Assembly: GCA_012934845.2 (NCBI GenBank)
Contig: WNNJ02003225.1
Coordinates: 1-64,000, forward strand
From: Pomphorhynchus laevis
Lineage: Eukaryota; Acanthocephala; Palaeacanthocephala; Echinorhynchida; Pomphorhynchidae
DNA length: 64,000 bases
Direction of reading: 5' to 3'
Position numbers and translations under genes: made by a program. Of the stretch, positions 25,521-36,146 are shown piece by piece (position 1 is the first letter of the stretch; each line of letters opens with the position of its first letter). The notes below the pieces were generated by a model. It did not search any database. It worked only from the letters and a program-made list of their open reading frames with translations, and had not been told where the DNA came from.

Positions 25521-25745
25521 TCAGCTCATCTTGTAAAAGATTTGGCAGTCAGCCTTCTGACGATTCCTACTATTAGATGGTAAAGGAAGTTCGCCAATAT
25601 GTGCGGGGTCATGTACGAGTAATAATCGTTTTGACTGATCGGCGTTATTTAAACTGTTGTGGGATGATTTCATTGTCTTATAATTCATCAACAATTTACA
25701 TAGTTTAAGGGATATAACTGAATATGGAGTTTCTCCGTCATTCAA
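25521..25745 (-). other. Short minus-strand ORF, unrecognised
   Basis: A 74-codon frame with mixed composition (HDPAHIGELPLPSNSRNRQK). It lies just 3' of the retroelement tail relic at 25842-26265 on the same strand and may belong to the same element. No motif is recognised. Confidence 0.25.
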
Positions 25746-25841
25746 ACATTTTGATTGAAATTTGTCGTAAACGGGTAACAGGCCTTCAACATCATCTGAA
25801 TCGTCATTTGCGCATTCGGTATATAGCGTAATAGGTGCATC

Positions 25842-26265
25842 TCAGCATCTGTATGTAGATTCTACTGGCACGTTCTTGTTGAGACTAGCGTCTGGCTCGA
25901 ATAAGCGTTCCTCAGGTTCACATCTTTCCTGTTGGATGTTGTCAAAGGCCAATATTGAAAGCCGATCGAGTGAAGCTAGCATGGCTTTTGCTTTTCCCCG
26001 CATTAGCGCGATCGAGATGCGCTGATATAATAGTGTGACCGTCATAGATTATCTCATTCCGCTTGTACGGCTCCTATCGCTCGCAAACCGCGTGATCACC
26101 CTATTTCCTTCGTCATACCATCCACCAAATGTCTCAACTACGGCGGCTGAAAACATGTACCCCGCATCTTCGACTATGTCCCTATATTTCCTATCATTTA
26201 CATTGACAGCGTACGACGTGGCAGCACCGGAGCTGCCACGTCGTACAGCTTTTAACAGCTTTTAA
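25842..26265 (-). pseudogene. Retroelement polyprotein C-terminal tail, relic
   Basis: The minus-strand translation runs from about 26220 and contains DRKYRDIVEDAGYMFSAAV, then VVETFGGWYDEG. After a stop it continues YQRISIALMRGKAKAMLAS. From memory of the family, a pattern of this sort (K..KY......G..F.P.V.E.FG.W, then a R.S.AL.RG.A helix) forms the tail of several reverse-transcriptase polyproteins in invertebrates and algae, where it resembles a nuclease-like fold. That assignment is inference. One in-frame stop shows decay. GC content is well above the local level, as for the LINE at 6-10 kb. Confidence 0.45.
26211..26246. repeat. Perfect 15-bp GC-rich hairpin
   Basis: GTACGACGTGGCAGC and its exact reverse complement GCTGCCACGTCGTAC are separated by six bases (ACCGGA). 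It is unusually GC-rich and stable for this window. It lies in the upstream part of the retroelement relic. It may be a terminator-like or template-switch hairpin. Confidence 0.8.
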
Positions 26266-26674
26266 CGAAGCTGTTCAAATAGTAAAATCAAAATTGAGCA
26301 CTCATAGTCGTTTCAGATATTCCTGACAAAATTTTGCCTTTAATGATCAAAATAAAACGATTGCTTAAAACCCTCTTTTACTTCAATAGACGAATTTTAA
26401 AGCTTTCCAAGATCGATTTTAATGTTTATAGTAGACATACTTAAAAGTCTTTCTACTAAAAATATAAACATCTAATTATCAAACAGCTTACGTTTGCCAA
26501 GGACAAATGATGTTACTCTCAACGGCATCCTTTTTCTCAATATATTTTTTAAATTCCGTTTTTATAATTCCGTTGGCATTAATAATAATTTGTGATTAAT
26601 TTTAAAATATTAAATATTTGAACATCATGATTTTTAGTATATGACAATTAGCTTGTATATTTTTTCTTCTCAGC

Positions 26675-27838
26675 TTATTTTCTTGAGTCACCTTGTGTCT
26701 TCCTTTTTCTATGTCTAGCTCTGCTTCTGTCACCACTGTTTTTCCAGCGCTCAGCAGCATAACGTCTATTGAGTTTCTGCTCTCTTTCGCTATGCTGAGC
26801 TTTTTGTTTTGCAATGGATTCTTCAGTCGTGTTATCCGTTTCAGTATCGTATATATCTTCGTCTTGATCTGCATCCGAACTTTCATCTTCCTTATTTTCC
26901 TTTTCAATGTTCAATATTTTATCAGGATGTAATTCGAATTTACTTGTATGTATAACAGGCTTTCGTAAGAGCTTATCAACCGCATCCTTACATTTTATTA
27001 TCCTATTATGAAATGCAATTTGACTTAGTCTTTCTTTGTCTGTAATTTCAATGAATTCTTTGGGTTGACTGCGGTCTTTTATCGTTGTAGATGATTGATC
27101 ATTCCCGTTTTTTTTATCGTTGACTTTGTTGTCTTCGATCGGTCTTTGAAGTTTTATTGGTCTCGATAGTTGTTTCGCCAGCTCACTTGAAATACATTCT
27201 AATTTCAATACAGTAGCACTCGTCACGGCTACGCTGTCTAGCAATGGTGCTGTTAAATACGACGTGTCACTAATGCTCATTCTACCCATATTTCCAATAA
27301 GAAGACATAACATTAGTCTAAGATTATCGATTAAATGCAAAAGAATTTCAACTGATGATTTCAGGTCCTTGGTATCATTTCGTGTAAGTTCATTATCCGC
27401 ATCCTTTCGCAGGTAATCTAGCAAGGCCAGTGTTCTTCGTTCGAAAAGCTTTAATCGCTCTCCATTTGTCTGAAAATATAACGGTTCACGGTTTACTCGT
27501 CTTAACCTTAACGATCTCCACGACTTCATCAATAAATTTATTCGTACGCAATTGTCGTCAATTTTTCTACGAAGACTATTTATCTCTGGAGTAAAGCTAA
27601 TAGCCATTTTACACAGTAAAACATCTAACTCATCGCCAATATTGTGGGATAATTCACCTGTAGTAATAAGCTTATTCAAAGAATAAAGACGCTTGCGTGT
27701 TTTCATGATTTCCATTAATCCAATAATAAAATCTAAAACTTGTTCTCCTACGGCTTGCATTTGAGTAAGTATATCCAAACTTAAAACCTGCTTACGACTC
27801 TCTTGTTTAACTAGAGTGTTTTGTAGTTGATTTAACAT
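26675..27838 (-). CDS. Uncharacterised 387-residue protein
   Basis: A single open frame from an ATG with an in-frame TGA only two codons upstream, ending in TAA. I do not recognise the family. Residues 1 to about 230 look almost wholly alpha-helical: long runs of Leu/Ile/Lys heptad-like sequence, for example QVLDFIIGLMEIMKTRKRL and VEILLHLIDNLRLMLCLL. A polar linker (about 230-265) follows, then a helix (ERLSQIAFHNRIIKCKDAV), an acidic stretch rich in Asp/Glu (about 305-335) and a strongly basic tail with Arg/Lys/His repeats (about 350-387). The acidic-then-basic end suggests a nuclear or nucleic-acid-binding role, but this is only inference. Length, codon use and lack of stops argue for a real gene, or one exon of one. 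No splice partners were identified. Confidence 0.65.
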   Translation of the reverse strand: MLNQLQNTLVKQESRKQVLSLDILTQMQAVGEQVLDFIIGLMEIMKTRKRLYSLNKLITTGELSHNIGDELDVLLCKMAISFTPEINSLRRKIDDNCVRINLLMKSWRSLRLRRVNREPLYFQTNGERLKLFERRTLALLDYLRKDADNELTRNDTKDLKSSVEILLHLIDNLRLMLCLLIGNMGRMSISDTSYLTAPLLDSVAVTSATVLKLECISSELAKQLSRPIKLQRPIEDNKVNDKKNGNDQSSTTIKDRSQPKEFIEITDKERLSQIAFHNRIIKCKDAVDKLLRKPVIHTSKFELHPDKILNIEKENKEDESSDADQDEDIYDTETDNTTEESIAKQKAQHSEREQKLNRRYAAERWKNSGDRSRARHRKRKTQGDSRK

Positions 27839-29095
27839 TATTCAAAGTTGAAATCATTAACGATACTGCCACATATTGTTACAGCACACTTGTCCCCATA
27901 GCTACCGAGTATAATTTTCTTTTCAAATATTCCAAGCGTTTTACCTTCAACTTTTAGCGTGCTGTACTTGAAAAATAATTATTTTTTTGCGATTTTTTAT
28001 TTTTCACCTATTGTCTTTACATTTTATTTGTAAACACCTCTTGTATTATAATAAATTATTCTGTAAATGATCAAATACTTTAAGAAAAACATTACAATTT
28101 AATCTCCTATGCTATCAAAATATCATAACGATATGTCGTAAAATATTAGGCGAAAATAAGTGTTTTATTTTTAGTTATCCTATTAATATTATTTCTTAAA
28201 TCATACTGGAATTTTGTGTTTATACTGGCATTACAAATTTAACAAAACACCAGATTTACCTATTGTCCTTCGTTGAACTTATGAATGAAATAAATTTATG
28301 CAATTAATTTTGAAATTTAACAACAAAATATATTAATATATTTTATATTAATACAGCGATGTATTTTTACCCATAGTGCTTTTCGGCTTGGGGTACGACA
28401 ATTTCACAAATATCTACAACATTAAATTTCAGAGTTGAAAATTGAAAAAAAAATCCACGAGGTCAAAAATGTCGCAGGCGTGATTGTGTAAAGATTACGT
28501 CGAATAAATTAAATTTAAATTTAAAGTTAGTTTAGCCTACGCCATTTGTCAACCTGTTTAAGAGATATTTTCGACAAAACAGGACATACAAAGACGTGCA
28601 GCAAGAAATCACATTAGTCCGAGCAAAATCGACACATGCAATACGAAGAACGGGTATGAAAGAGAGGACGAACCGAGCAGAATTTTGAATGATATTCATA
28701 TAGCGATGCACGGCAGATAAGAATACGTTTAACAGCTTGTGGATATCTCCAAGTTATTAGCGTGTAAGCGCGTGCCAAAAATAACTCGGGATCTAAGTTA
28801 GGCATTTTGTCGCTGAAACGGCTGCAATTAGATATGTAAGCGGTTTATTAATCTTCTCGATTCTTCGAAATCGAGAAGGTTACAAATCCTCACTAATAAG
28901 TGAACTACACTACTAAGCACTGTTGTGGAACACTATCGTCGAGTATTACTTCGACGATATCCCAACTACACGTTTTATGTAACGCCATAATTATTTATCA
29001 ATTTATATTTTAATAATATCAATTCATTTATTAAATCCTTACTTCAGTAAGCTAATTAATATCATAAGCTTAAATACATCTAAGATTAAAATTTA
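27839..29095. other. Intergenic with hairpins and one doubtful ORF
   Basis: A 63-codon minus-strand frame at 28614-28805 is preceded by an acceptor-like ...AATTGCAG and is GC-richer than its surroundings. It could be a small exon, but no motif is recognised. Two hairpins follow: a 10-bp one (CTTCTCGATT/AATCGAGAAG) near 28851-28878 and CGTCGA/TCGACG near 28948-28967. The rest is AT-rich. Confidence 0.35.
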
Positions 29096-29099
29096 AAAG

Positions 29100-29960
29100 A
29101 TTATATATTTGATAAAATTAAAAAAGAAAATTACAAAATTACAAAAGGAAAGATCAAATTAATAAAGATATGTATACGGAACTTACTAAATTAAAGCATA
29201 ACTATATAATAACAACTATTGATAAAGCCAGTAATAACTTTATCTTTTGCAAAAAGCTTTATTATGATATACTAATGAAAGAGGTTAATTCTAATGATTT
29301 AAATGTAAATCCAACATATAAAGGTAGTGATTTTAGTTTAGAAACAATTATTACAAGTCATTGTTCTATAATGGATAAGAAGGGTATAAAAATTGAATCA
29401 GATAATAAAACTATACCTATATTATATTGGAATCCAAAATTACATAAAAATCCAATAAAACCTAGATTCATATTTAATGCTTTTAAATGTACATTAAAAC
29501 CACTTTCTGTCTATATGAATAAAATACTTAATTAAAGCACACTTTAAAAAATATTGCAAGGTAATCGAAATTAATACTGGTATAAAACACTATTTCAGTA
29601 TTAATTATACAAAAGAATTTTTAGAACAGACAAAAGGAATAAATTTTCAAAATATAAATACATACGATTTTAGTACGCTTTATACAAATCTAGATTTAGT
29701 AGATATTAAAGAAGCGTTAGTAAAATTAATTAATCTTATATTCGGAAAAAGATATACATATTTATGTAAAAATAATTATAACGCCTATTTAACAAAAATT
29801 AAACCATCAAGTAAATATAAATATTAGGATAAAATTGAATTAATAGAATCTTTATTATTTCGATAAGTCAAAATTATTTAAAGGTAGGGACATCTATATT
29901 TAGACAAATAAAAGTTGTTCCAATGGGTGGTAATAGTATACCAATTATAGCTGACTTGAA
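29100..29960 (+). mobile_element. PLE family 1, decayed copy C (N-terminus and RT)
   Basis: The best-preserved family-1 N-terminus is at 29170-29535: IITTIDKASNNFIFCKKLYY (the 'DK..NNFVF.CK..Y' opening block of many PLE RTs), then IPILYWNPKLHKNPIKPRFI (the 'LYWLPKLHK.P...RFI' block) and CTLKPLSVYMNKIL. After a break at 29535 the RT continues with FDFSTLYTN-type, KYKY and GGNSIPIIADL words to about 29960. Stops and a missing C-terminus make it non-functional. Plus orientation, in the intergenic region upstream of the GC island. Confidence 0.85.
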
Positions 29961-30299
29961 ATATAAAAGAGTATATACTGTTTAATAATTAATAATTATC
30001 ATTAATTAATAATTATAAATTAATAATTTATACAATGAAATTTTGAATTTTGTGTCTTGAGATTTTATCTCAGCAATACTAGACAAAGAACACCATCTAA
30101 ACTTTTCTCTGCATACGAAGCCCATGGAAAACTGATTTGTTTGTTTTATACGTTTCCATAATGCTGTCTCTGATAATTGTAGTTTTTACATAAAAAACTA
30201 CAATTGTCATATAAAAAATATAATTATTATAACAATTAAAATCTATTTAATAAATAATGTGTCAAATGTTAAAGGTGAAAAATACTAAAATATTCGAGT

Positions 30300-30915
30300 C
30301 AATCTACAAAAAGAATAGAATTATCCATTATGTCAGCGTAAATCCTCATGCAGCCCGTCGTCTATACGGGCAGCGCAAGAGGTGCCCTCGTTGTCTAAAA
30401 ATTCTGCGTCTTCACGCGACTCCATATTCAGAAGAGTGCCCACCATACCGCGCCAATCGCGGTTATCTCCTTGCTGTAGACAACGCTCGGCAGCTACAGG
30501 AACGCTACAACCATCCACAGACTGGGAATTATCTTCCCTGCTTAGATCCTCGTGTGAAGACCCAATGTTTAAATCTTCATTACCGTCTTCGAAAAAGCAG
30601 CTATCCGACCTTGTGAAGGATAAGGTGGGCCGATTAATGGTCGCGACATTGACCCATTCGCTTTCTCCCTCTGTAGCTAGTATTGCTCGACATATTCGCG
30701 TTTCTCAATTGTCTCCGATGTCTAATAAGTTTGCTGGCCTGCCCGTCACGATCTTTTGCGGTCGCTGTTGCTCGTTGCGTGATTGTTTTGCACTGTTCAC
30801 TGACGCCAGAGTTGGAAGCTTTGAGCCCTTGATAGCTGGTCCTTCGGAGATGCACTTTTCGTATGATGAAGAACGATATTTTATTCAGCTTCAGTGCCGG
30901 TTAAACCATTATTAA
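30300..30915 (+). other. GC-richer island with overlapping ORFs, function unknown
   Basis: About 600 bp with GC near 45-50% in a quarter-GC setting. The plus strand has a frame of 177 codons (30382-30915) and a 119-codon frame (30257-30616) containing CPRCLKILRLH...CPPY. The minus strand is also open in two pieces (30333-30518 and 30634-30855). The minus pieces have a helical, ORF1-like look (EQCKTITQRATATAKDRD). Coding strand and family cannot be decided by eye. It could be a foreign or retroelement insert, or a host exon. Confidence 0.3.
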
Positions 30916-31382
30916 ACCATTATTTATATCTTGTTGAATGTATTTTTTATTTAAATTAACAAATATTTGTAAATTGAAATATTCTTTTGATGCTTTGACG
31001 AACTCAGTGGTATCTTTTATATAATTGTAATTTGTTGCCTCAAATACCTACATATTAGGAAATAGTTAAACAAATTCCTTTACACAATCCAATTCAAGCA
31101 ACATAAATAATTTTTCATCGCAACATAAAGTCGAGTTTGGTTTAGATTTAAGTATTTGAAGTTCAGTTATATATGATGAGCAGGAAATACATGATCAGCT
31201 CTTTCATGTTGTAAATGGCTGCAAAGGCTGGTGTTACATTCACCTAAGATGTTTGGAAACGTCTTTGTAATGTTTCAAACAAATTCAACATAAATGTACA
31301 AAGGGAAGACTATGTTACGGTTATTTTATTAAAATTTTTAAGCTCGATGATGATGGTGGTGTGTCTGCAAATGCGAATTAAA
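30916..31382. other. AT-rich, nothing recognised
   Basis: Downstream flank (3' side) of the minus-strand MARVEL-like gene, so part is presumably its 3' untranslated region. No clear poly(A) signal was chosen. Confidence 0.35.
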
Positions 31383-31510
31383 TTACATTGAGTAATAGTT
31401 AGTCCCTGCGCCAACAAAGTCACATCCGTAAAAGTTGCTGGGACTCAATATAATGAAGATGTTAACATCAACATAATGTACAATATAAAACGCAAATACG
31501 AGATTATAAT
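31383..31510 (-). CDS. MARVEL-like membrane protein, exon 4 (last)
   Basis: Inferred last exon. The acceptor is a pyrimidine-rich TTTCTCTTTGCTGTCAG before 31510. Entered in phase 1 it reads NYNLVFAFYIVHYVDVNIFI, a hydrophobic segment resembling the fourth helix of MARVEL proteins (MAL has ATLLYVVHAVFSL). It then continues with a short polar tail (FYGCDFVGAGTNYYSM) to TAA. Phase 1 requires exon 3 to use the donor GTGA|GTAATA at 37141. With the stronger donor CG|GTGAGT at 37145, the same acceptor would give another hydrophobic 21-residue end. Both readings yield a fourth membrane helix. This is the least certain of the four exons. Confidence 0.45.
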
Positions 31511-31819
31511 CTGACAGCAAAGAGAAATATTGCATCGTTTTATTTGTACAAGAGTCCTTCTCAAGAAATATTAACTTTGAAAATTTAGAAATATCGGAGA
31601 GAATTTTCCGTAGTTTCAAGTTTTAATATTGTAGGCTTTCTGGTGTTTATGCCTCCTCACGAGGAAAACATGGTGATTTATTTATGAGTACACCATTTGG
31701 TGTCCTAGGGCAGGTGTAACAACAAATTATATTTTATATATTTGTACTTTTTAAAATGTCCCTGTTAAACAGCATTTATATTAAAAGGAATTTAGTGCCT
31801 GATGCATGTATATATATTT

Positions 31820-32090
31820 TGTAAGCCAATAGCTTACTAATTGTTACAATTCTTAAAATTTCATTATTAAATGTATTATATTTTATATTATATGGTATGC
31901 ATGAATGCTAATACAAAAATTTGGCTATTGTAAATTTAAATATGTCATCTTTAGGATATAAATTAAAAGTAGTTTTAATGATTGTTAATTTGATGCTAAT
32001 ATCATGATATATACTTTATTTATCATTAATATTGGTTTTATTAAGAATGAGGCTACCTGGATATATTTGTTCGCTTAGTGAATAAAATAA
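31820..32090 (-). mobile_element. PLE family 1 fragment (C-terminal part)
   Basis: Minus-strand remnant of the ILRIATIC / IPYNIKYN / LYRKDD region with many changes. It lies in the intron between exons 3 and 4 of the MARVEL-like gene. Confidence 0.7.
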
Positions 32091-32159
32091 TTGATTGTTT
32101 TAAAATTTAAAATTGAAATTTAAAATAAAAGCCAACTTTTATGAATTGACTAATAGATA

Positions 32160-32275
32160 TCAGACGATGTATAAGAATAAAGATTAGAAGTCACCAGGAG
32201 GAACTGCTATGCAATCATGTTTTTGTCTCTATTTCTCGACAAAACATAGAGCGGGGCCAAATATACCAAATAGAT
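32160..32275 (-). repeat. PLE family-1 structured end, subtype with TTTTGTC stem
   Basis: On the minus strand: GGCCCCGCTCTATG, then TTTTGTC...GACAAAA forming a local hairpin in the place where other copies have GGGGCC, then AACATGATTGCATAGCAG. The same subtype occurs at 38875-39000. CTATG/CATAG pairing is kept. Confidence 0.65.
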
Positions 32276-32334
32276 ATTTGGTCATCACAAATAGACCAAA
32301 TTCCATAATCATTCCAAGTCTGAAGAAAACCAAT

Positions 32335-32716
32335 AGCAAATTGTTGCAATTCTTTAAATTTCATTATTTAATGTATTATATTTTATATTATATGGTATGC
32401 ATGAATGCTCATGCAAAAATATGTTTCTTGTAAATTTAATTGTCATCTTTACGATATAAATAACGATAATTTAAATTGATGTTAATTTAATGTTCATATC
32501 AAGATATACTTTCTTTATCGTTAATATTGGTTTTATTAAGCATGAAGCTACTTGGTTAAATTTGTTTGCTTATTGAATAAAATATTTTAGAGTTAAATAC
32601 ACATATATCATCAATGCATCGAAACATTTCATATCTTTATGTAATTTAAGTTTTTTAACAGTTATTGACAAATTCATATTCTATAAAACTTAAAAATAAG
32701 TCATCTATAATTGGAC
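32335..32716 (-). mobile_element. PLE family 1 fragment abutting the satellite array
   Basis: C-terminal and palm-region remnant on the minus strand (HEHSCIPYNIKYN region at about 32385-32410, motif-C side at about 32560-32690). The satellite starts immediately after it at about 32717, so the array grew from, or inserted at, a PLE edge. Confidence 0.7.
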
Positions 32717-33030
32717 TTTTCAATTCATATAGACACTATATGTAGAGTGACGAATCTTAGCATCTGCAATAGAGCTTGGCTCGTGCTTTGTAGCTATAGA
32801 GCTTTTGCTCATGAATTGTGATTCAGCTGTATACAAGCGTGTTGCTTGTGCAGCAGCCCTAGTAAGCTGATGAAGGAAGGAACGATAGAACACGTGCTGT
32901 CCTGTGAAGCTACTGCTTACGCAAACCACACCAGATGTAAGGCTGGTCACCGGTAGAGAAGCGTGCGCTTAGTGAATTCCTTTCAGTGGTTTACTGAGAA
33001 TTAACTGCTGTCGAAGTTGTGAAGCTACAT

Positions 33031-33110
33031 AGCCGCACTGATGAGACGTTCATATAGTGATGAGCAGACTTAGGTCGAAACGCCTCATAGGAGGCTAGGC
33101 GTCTATGGTT
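33031..33110 (+). ncRNA. Hammerhead ribozyme, satellite unit 1, intact core
   Basis: Core CTGATGA at 33038-33044 and GAAA at 33077-33080. Stem II starts GAC and closes with GGTC. Stem III pairs ACGCCT with AGGCGT. The cleavage triplet is GTC at 33101-33103. Stem I pairs TATGGTT with AGCCGCA (one mismatch, two wobbles). The arrangement is that of a type I hammerhead: open at stem I, with G-C closing stem II next to the core. It should self-cleave after the GTC if the fold forms in RNA. Confidence 0.8.
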
Positions 33111-33550
33111 GGCGTATTCCGCGTTAAACTTTCCGACGAAGGTTGCTAAAAAGCATGCAGGTTTATACTTTCATGTACGTGTTAATTAAATAGTTGTATT
33201 GAAAGTCTTTCTTATTAATATAAACGTCACCAGTAGTTTTCAATTCATATAACCACTATATATGGAGTGACGAATCTTAGCATCTGCGATAGAGCTTTGC
33301 TCGTACTTTGTAGCTAGAGAGCTTTTGCTCATGTATTGTGATTCAGCTGTATACAAGCGTGTTGCTTGTTCAGCAGGCCTAGTAAGCTGATGAAGGATGG
33401 AACGATAGAACACGTACTGTCCTGTGAAGCTACTGCTTACGCAAACCACATCAGATGTAAGGCTGGTCACCGGTGAAGAAGCGTGCACCTAGTGAATTAC
33501 TTTCAGTGATTTACTGAAGATGTAGTACTGTCGAAGTTGTGTAGCTACAG

Positions 33551-33630
33551 AGCCGCACTGATGAGACTTTCATATAGTGATGAACAGACTAAGGTCGAAA
33601 CGCCTTTTTGGAGGCTAGGCGTCTATGGCT
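33551..33630 (+). ncRNA. Hammerhead ribozyme, satellite unit 2, intact core
   Basis: CTGATGA at 33558-33564, GAAA at 33597-33600, GTC at 33621-33623. Stem II GACTTT/AAGGTC gives six pairs with one G-T. Stem I TATGGCT/AGCCGCA is the best of the array, with C-G and T-A in place of the wobble seen in unit 1. That is a compensating difference. Stem III ACGCCT/AGGCGT is complete. Confidence 0.85.
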
Positions 33631-34070
33631 GGCGCATTCCGCGTTACACTTTCCGACGAAGGTTGTTAAAAAGCATGCAGGTTTATACTTTCATGTTCGT
33701 GTTAATTTAATAGTTGTATTAAAAGTTTTTCTTATTAATATAACGTCACCAGTAGTTTTCAATTCATATAACAACTATATGTGGAGTGACGAATCTTAGC
33801 ATCTGCGATAGAGCTTGGCTCGTGCTTTGTAGCTAGAGAGCTTTTGCTCATGTATTGTGATTCAGCTGTATACAGGCGTGCTGCTTGTACAGCAGCACTG
33901 GTAAGCTGATGAAGGGATGAACGATAGAACAAGTGCTGTCCTGTGAAGCTACTGCTTACGCAAACCACACCAGATGTAAGGCTGTTCATCGGTGGAGAAG
34001 CGTGCGCTTATTGAATTATTTTCAGATGTTTACTGAGGATTAAGTACTTACGAACTTGTGTAGGTACAGG

Positions 34071-34150
34071 GCCACACTGTTGAGGCCAACCTATAGTGAT
34101 GAGTAGCCTAAGATAGAAACGCTTCATTAGAAGCTAGGCCTCTATGGTTT
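34071..34150 (+). ncRNA. Hammerhead ribozyme, unit 3, inactive
   Basis: The core reads CTGTTGA (34078-34084) instead of CTGATGA. The stem II closing GGTC has become GATA, and the cleavage triplet is CTC rather than GTC. Three essential features are lost, so no cleavage is expected. Confidence 0.75.
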
Positions 34151-34589
34151 GCGCATTCCGCGTTTAACTTTCCGACGAAGGTTGTTAAAAAGCATACAGG
34201 TTTATACTTTCATGTTCGTGTTAATTAAATAGTTGTATTAAAAGTCTTTCTTATTAATATAAACGTCACCAGTAGTTTTCAATTCATATAACCACTATAT
34301 GTGGAGTGACGAATCTTAGCATCTGCGATAGAGCTTTGCTCTTACTTTGTAGCTAGATAGCTTTTGCTCATGTATTGTGATTCAGCTGTATACAAGCGTG
34401 TTGCTTGTTCAGCAGGCCTAGTAAGCTGATGAAGGATGGAACGATAGAACACGTGCTGTCCTGTGAAGCTACTGCTTACGCAAACCACATCAGATGTAAG
34501 GCTGGTCACCGGTGAAGAAGCATGCGCTTAGTGAATTCTTTTCAGTGGTTTACCGAGGATTAAGTACTGTCGAAGTTGTGTAGCTACAT

Positions 34590-34669
34590 AGCCGCACTGA
34601 TGAGACTTTCATATAGTGATGAGCAGACTAAGGTCGAAACGCCTCATTGGAGGCTAGGCGTCTATGGTT
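34590..34669 (+). ncRNA. Hammerhead ribozyme, unit 4, intact core
   Basis: CTGATGA at 34597-34603, GAAA at 34636-34639, GTC at 34660-34662. Stem II GACTTT/AAGGTC; stem III ACGCCT/AGGCGT; stem I as in unit 1. Nearly identical to unit 6. Confidence 0.83.
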
Positions 34670-35108
34670 GGCGCATTCGCGTTAAACTTTCCGACGAAGG
34701 TTGTTAAAAAGCATGCAGGTTTATACTTTCATGTACGTGTTAATTAAATATTTGTATTGAAAGTCTTTGTTATTAATATAAACGTCACCAGTAGTTTTCA
34801 ATTCATATAACCACTATATGTGGAGTGACGAATCTTAGCATCTGCGATAGAGCTTAGCTCGTGCTTTGTAGCTAAAGAGCTTTTGCTCATGTATTGTGAT
34901 TCAGCTGTATAGAAGCGTGTTGCTTGTACAGCAGCCCTAGTAAGCTGATGAAGGAAGGAACGATAGAACAAGTGTTGTCCTGTGAAGCTACTGCTTACGC
35001 AAACCACACCAGATGTGAGGCTGCTTACCGGTGGAGAAGCGTGCGCTTATTGAATTATTTTCAGATGTTTACTGAGGATGAAGTACTTACGAACTTGTGT
35101 AGCTACAT

Positions 35109-35190
35109 GGCCACACTGTTGAGACCATTTTATAGTGATGAGTAGCCTAAGATAGAAACGCTTCATTAGAAGCTAGGCCTCTATGGTTTG
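35109..35190 (+). ncRNA. Hammerhead ribozyme, unit 5, inactive
   Basis: CTGTTGA at 35116-35122, GATAGAAAC and GGCCTC show the same three lesions as unit 3. The damaged form was therefore duplicated with its neighbour. Confidence 0.75.
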
Positions 35191-35628
35191 CGCATTCCGC
35201 GTTTAACTTTCCGACGAAGGTTGTTAAAAAGCATACAGGTTTATACTTTCATGTTCGTGTTAATTAAATAGTTGTATTAAAAGTCTTTCTTATTAATATA
35301 AACGTCACCAGTAGTTTTCAATTCATATAACCACTATATGTGGAGTGACGAATCTTAGCATCTGCGATAGAGCTTTGCTCTTACTTTGTAGCTAGATAGC
35401 TTTTGCTCATGTATTGTGATTCAGCTGTATACAAGCGTGTTGCTTGTTCAGCAGGCCTAGTAAGCTGATGAAGGATGGAACGATAGAACACGTGCTGTCC
35501 TGTGAAGCTACTGCTTACGCAAACCACATCAGATGTAAGGCTGGTCACCGGTGAAGAAGCATGCGCTTAGTGAATTCTTTTCAGTGGTTTACCGAGGATT
35601 AAGTACTGTCGAAGTTGTGTAGCTACAT

Positions 35629-35708
35629 AGCCGCACTGATGAGACTTTCATATAGTGATGAGCAGACTAAGGTCGAAACGCCTCATTGGAGGCTAGGCGT
35701 CTATGGTT
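35629..35708 (+). ncRNA. Hammerhead ribozyme, unit 6, intact core
   Basis: CTGATGA at 35636-35642, GAAA at 35675-35678, GTC at 35699-35701. All three stems as in unit 4. Confidence 0.83.
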
Positions 35709-36146
35709 GGCGCATTCGCGTTAAACTTTCCGACGAAGGTTGTTAAAAAGCATGCAGGTTTATACTTTCATGTACGTGTTAATTAAATATTTGTATTGAA
35801 AGTCTTTGTTATTAATATAAACGTCACCAGTAGTTTTCAATTCATATAACCACTATATGTGGAGTGACGAATCTTAGCATCTGCGATAGAGCTTAGCTCG
35901 TGCTTTGTAGCTAGAGAGCTTTTGCTCATGTATTGCTATTCAGCTGTATACAAGCGTGTTGCTTGTTCAGCAGGCCTAGTAAGCTGATGAAGGATGGAAC
36001 GATAGAACACGTGATATCATTTGAAGCCACTACTTACGCGATCCATACCAGACGTAAGGCTGTTACTGGTGGAGAAGCGTGCACTTAGTGAATTCCTTTC
36101 AGACGTTTACTGAGGATTAAGTACTTTAGAAGTTGTGTAGCTACAG

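Noticed and set aside
26602-26932. Overlapping frames at 26602-26907 (-) and 26693-26932 (+)
   Set aside because: They overlap the 387-residue gene in other frames and are compositionally its shadows.
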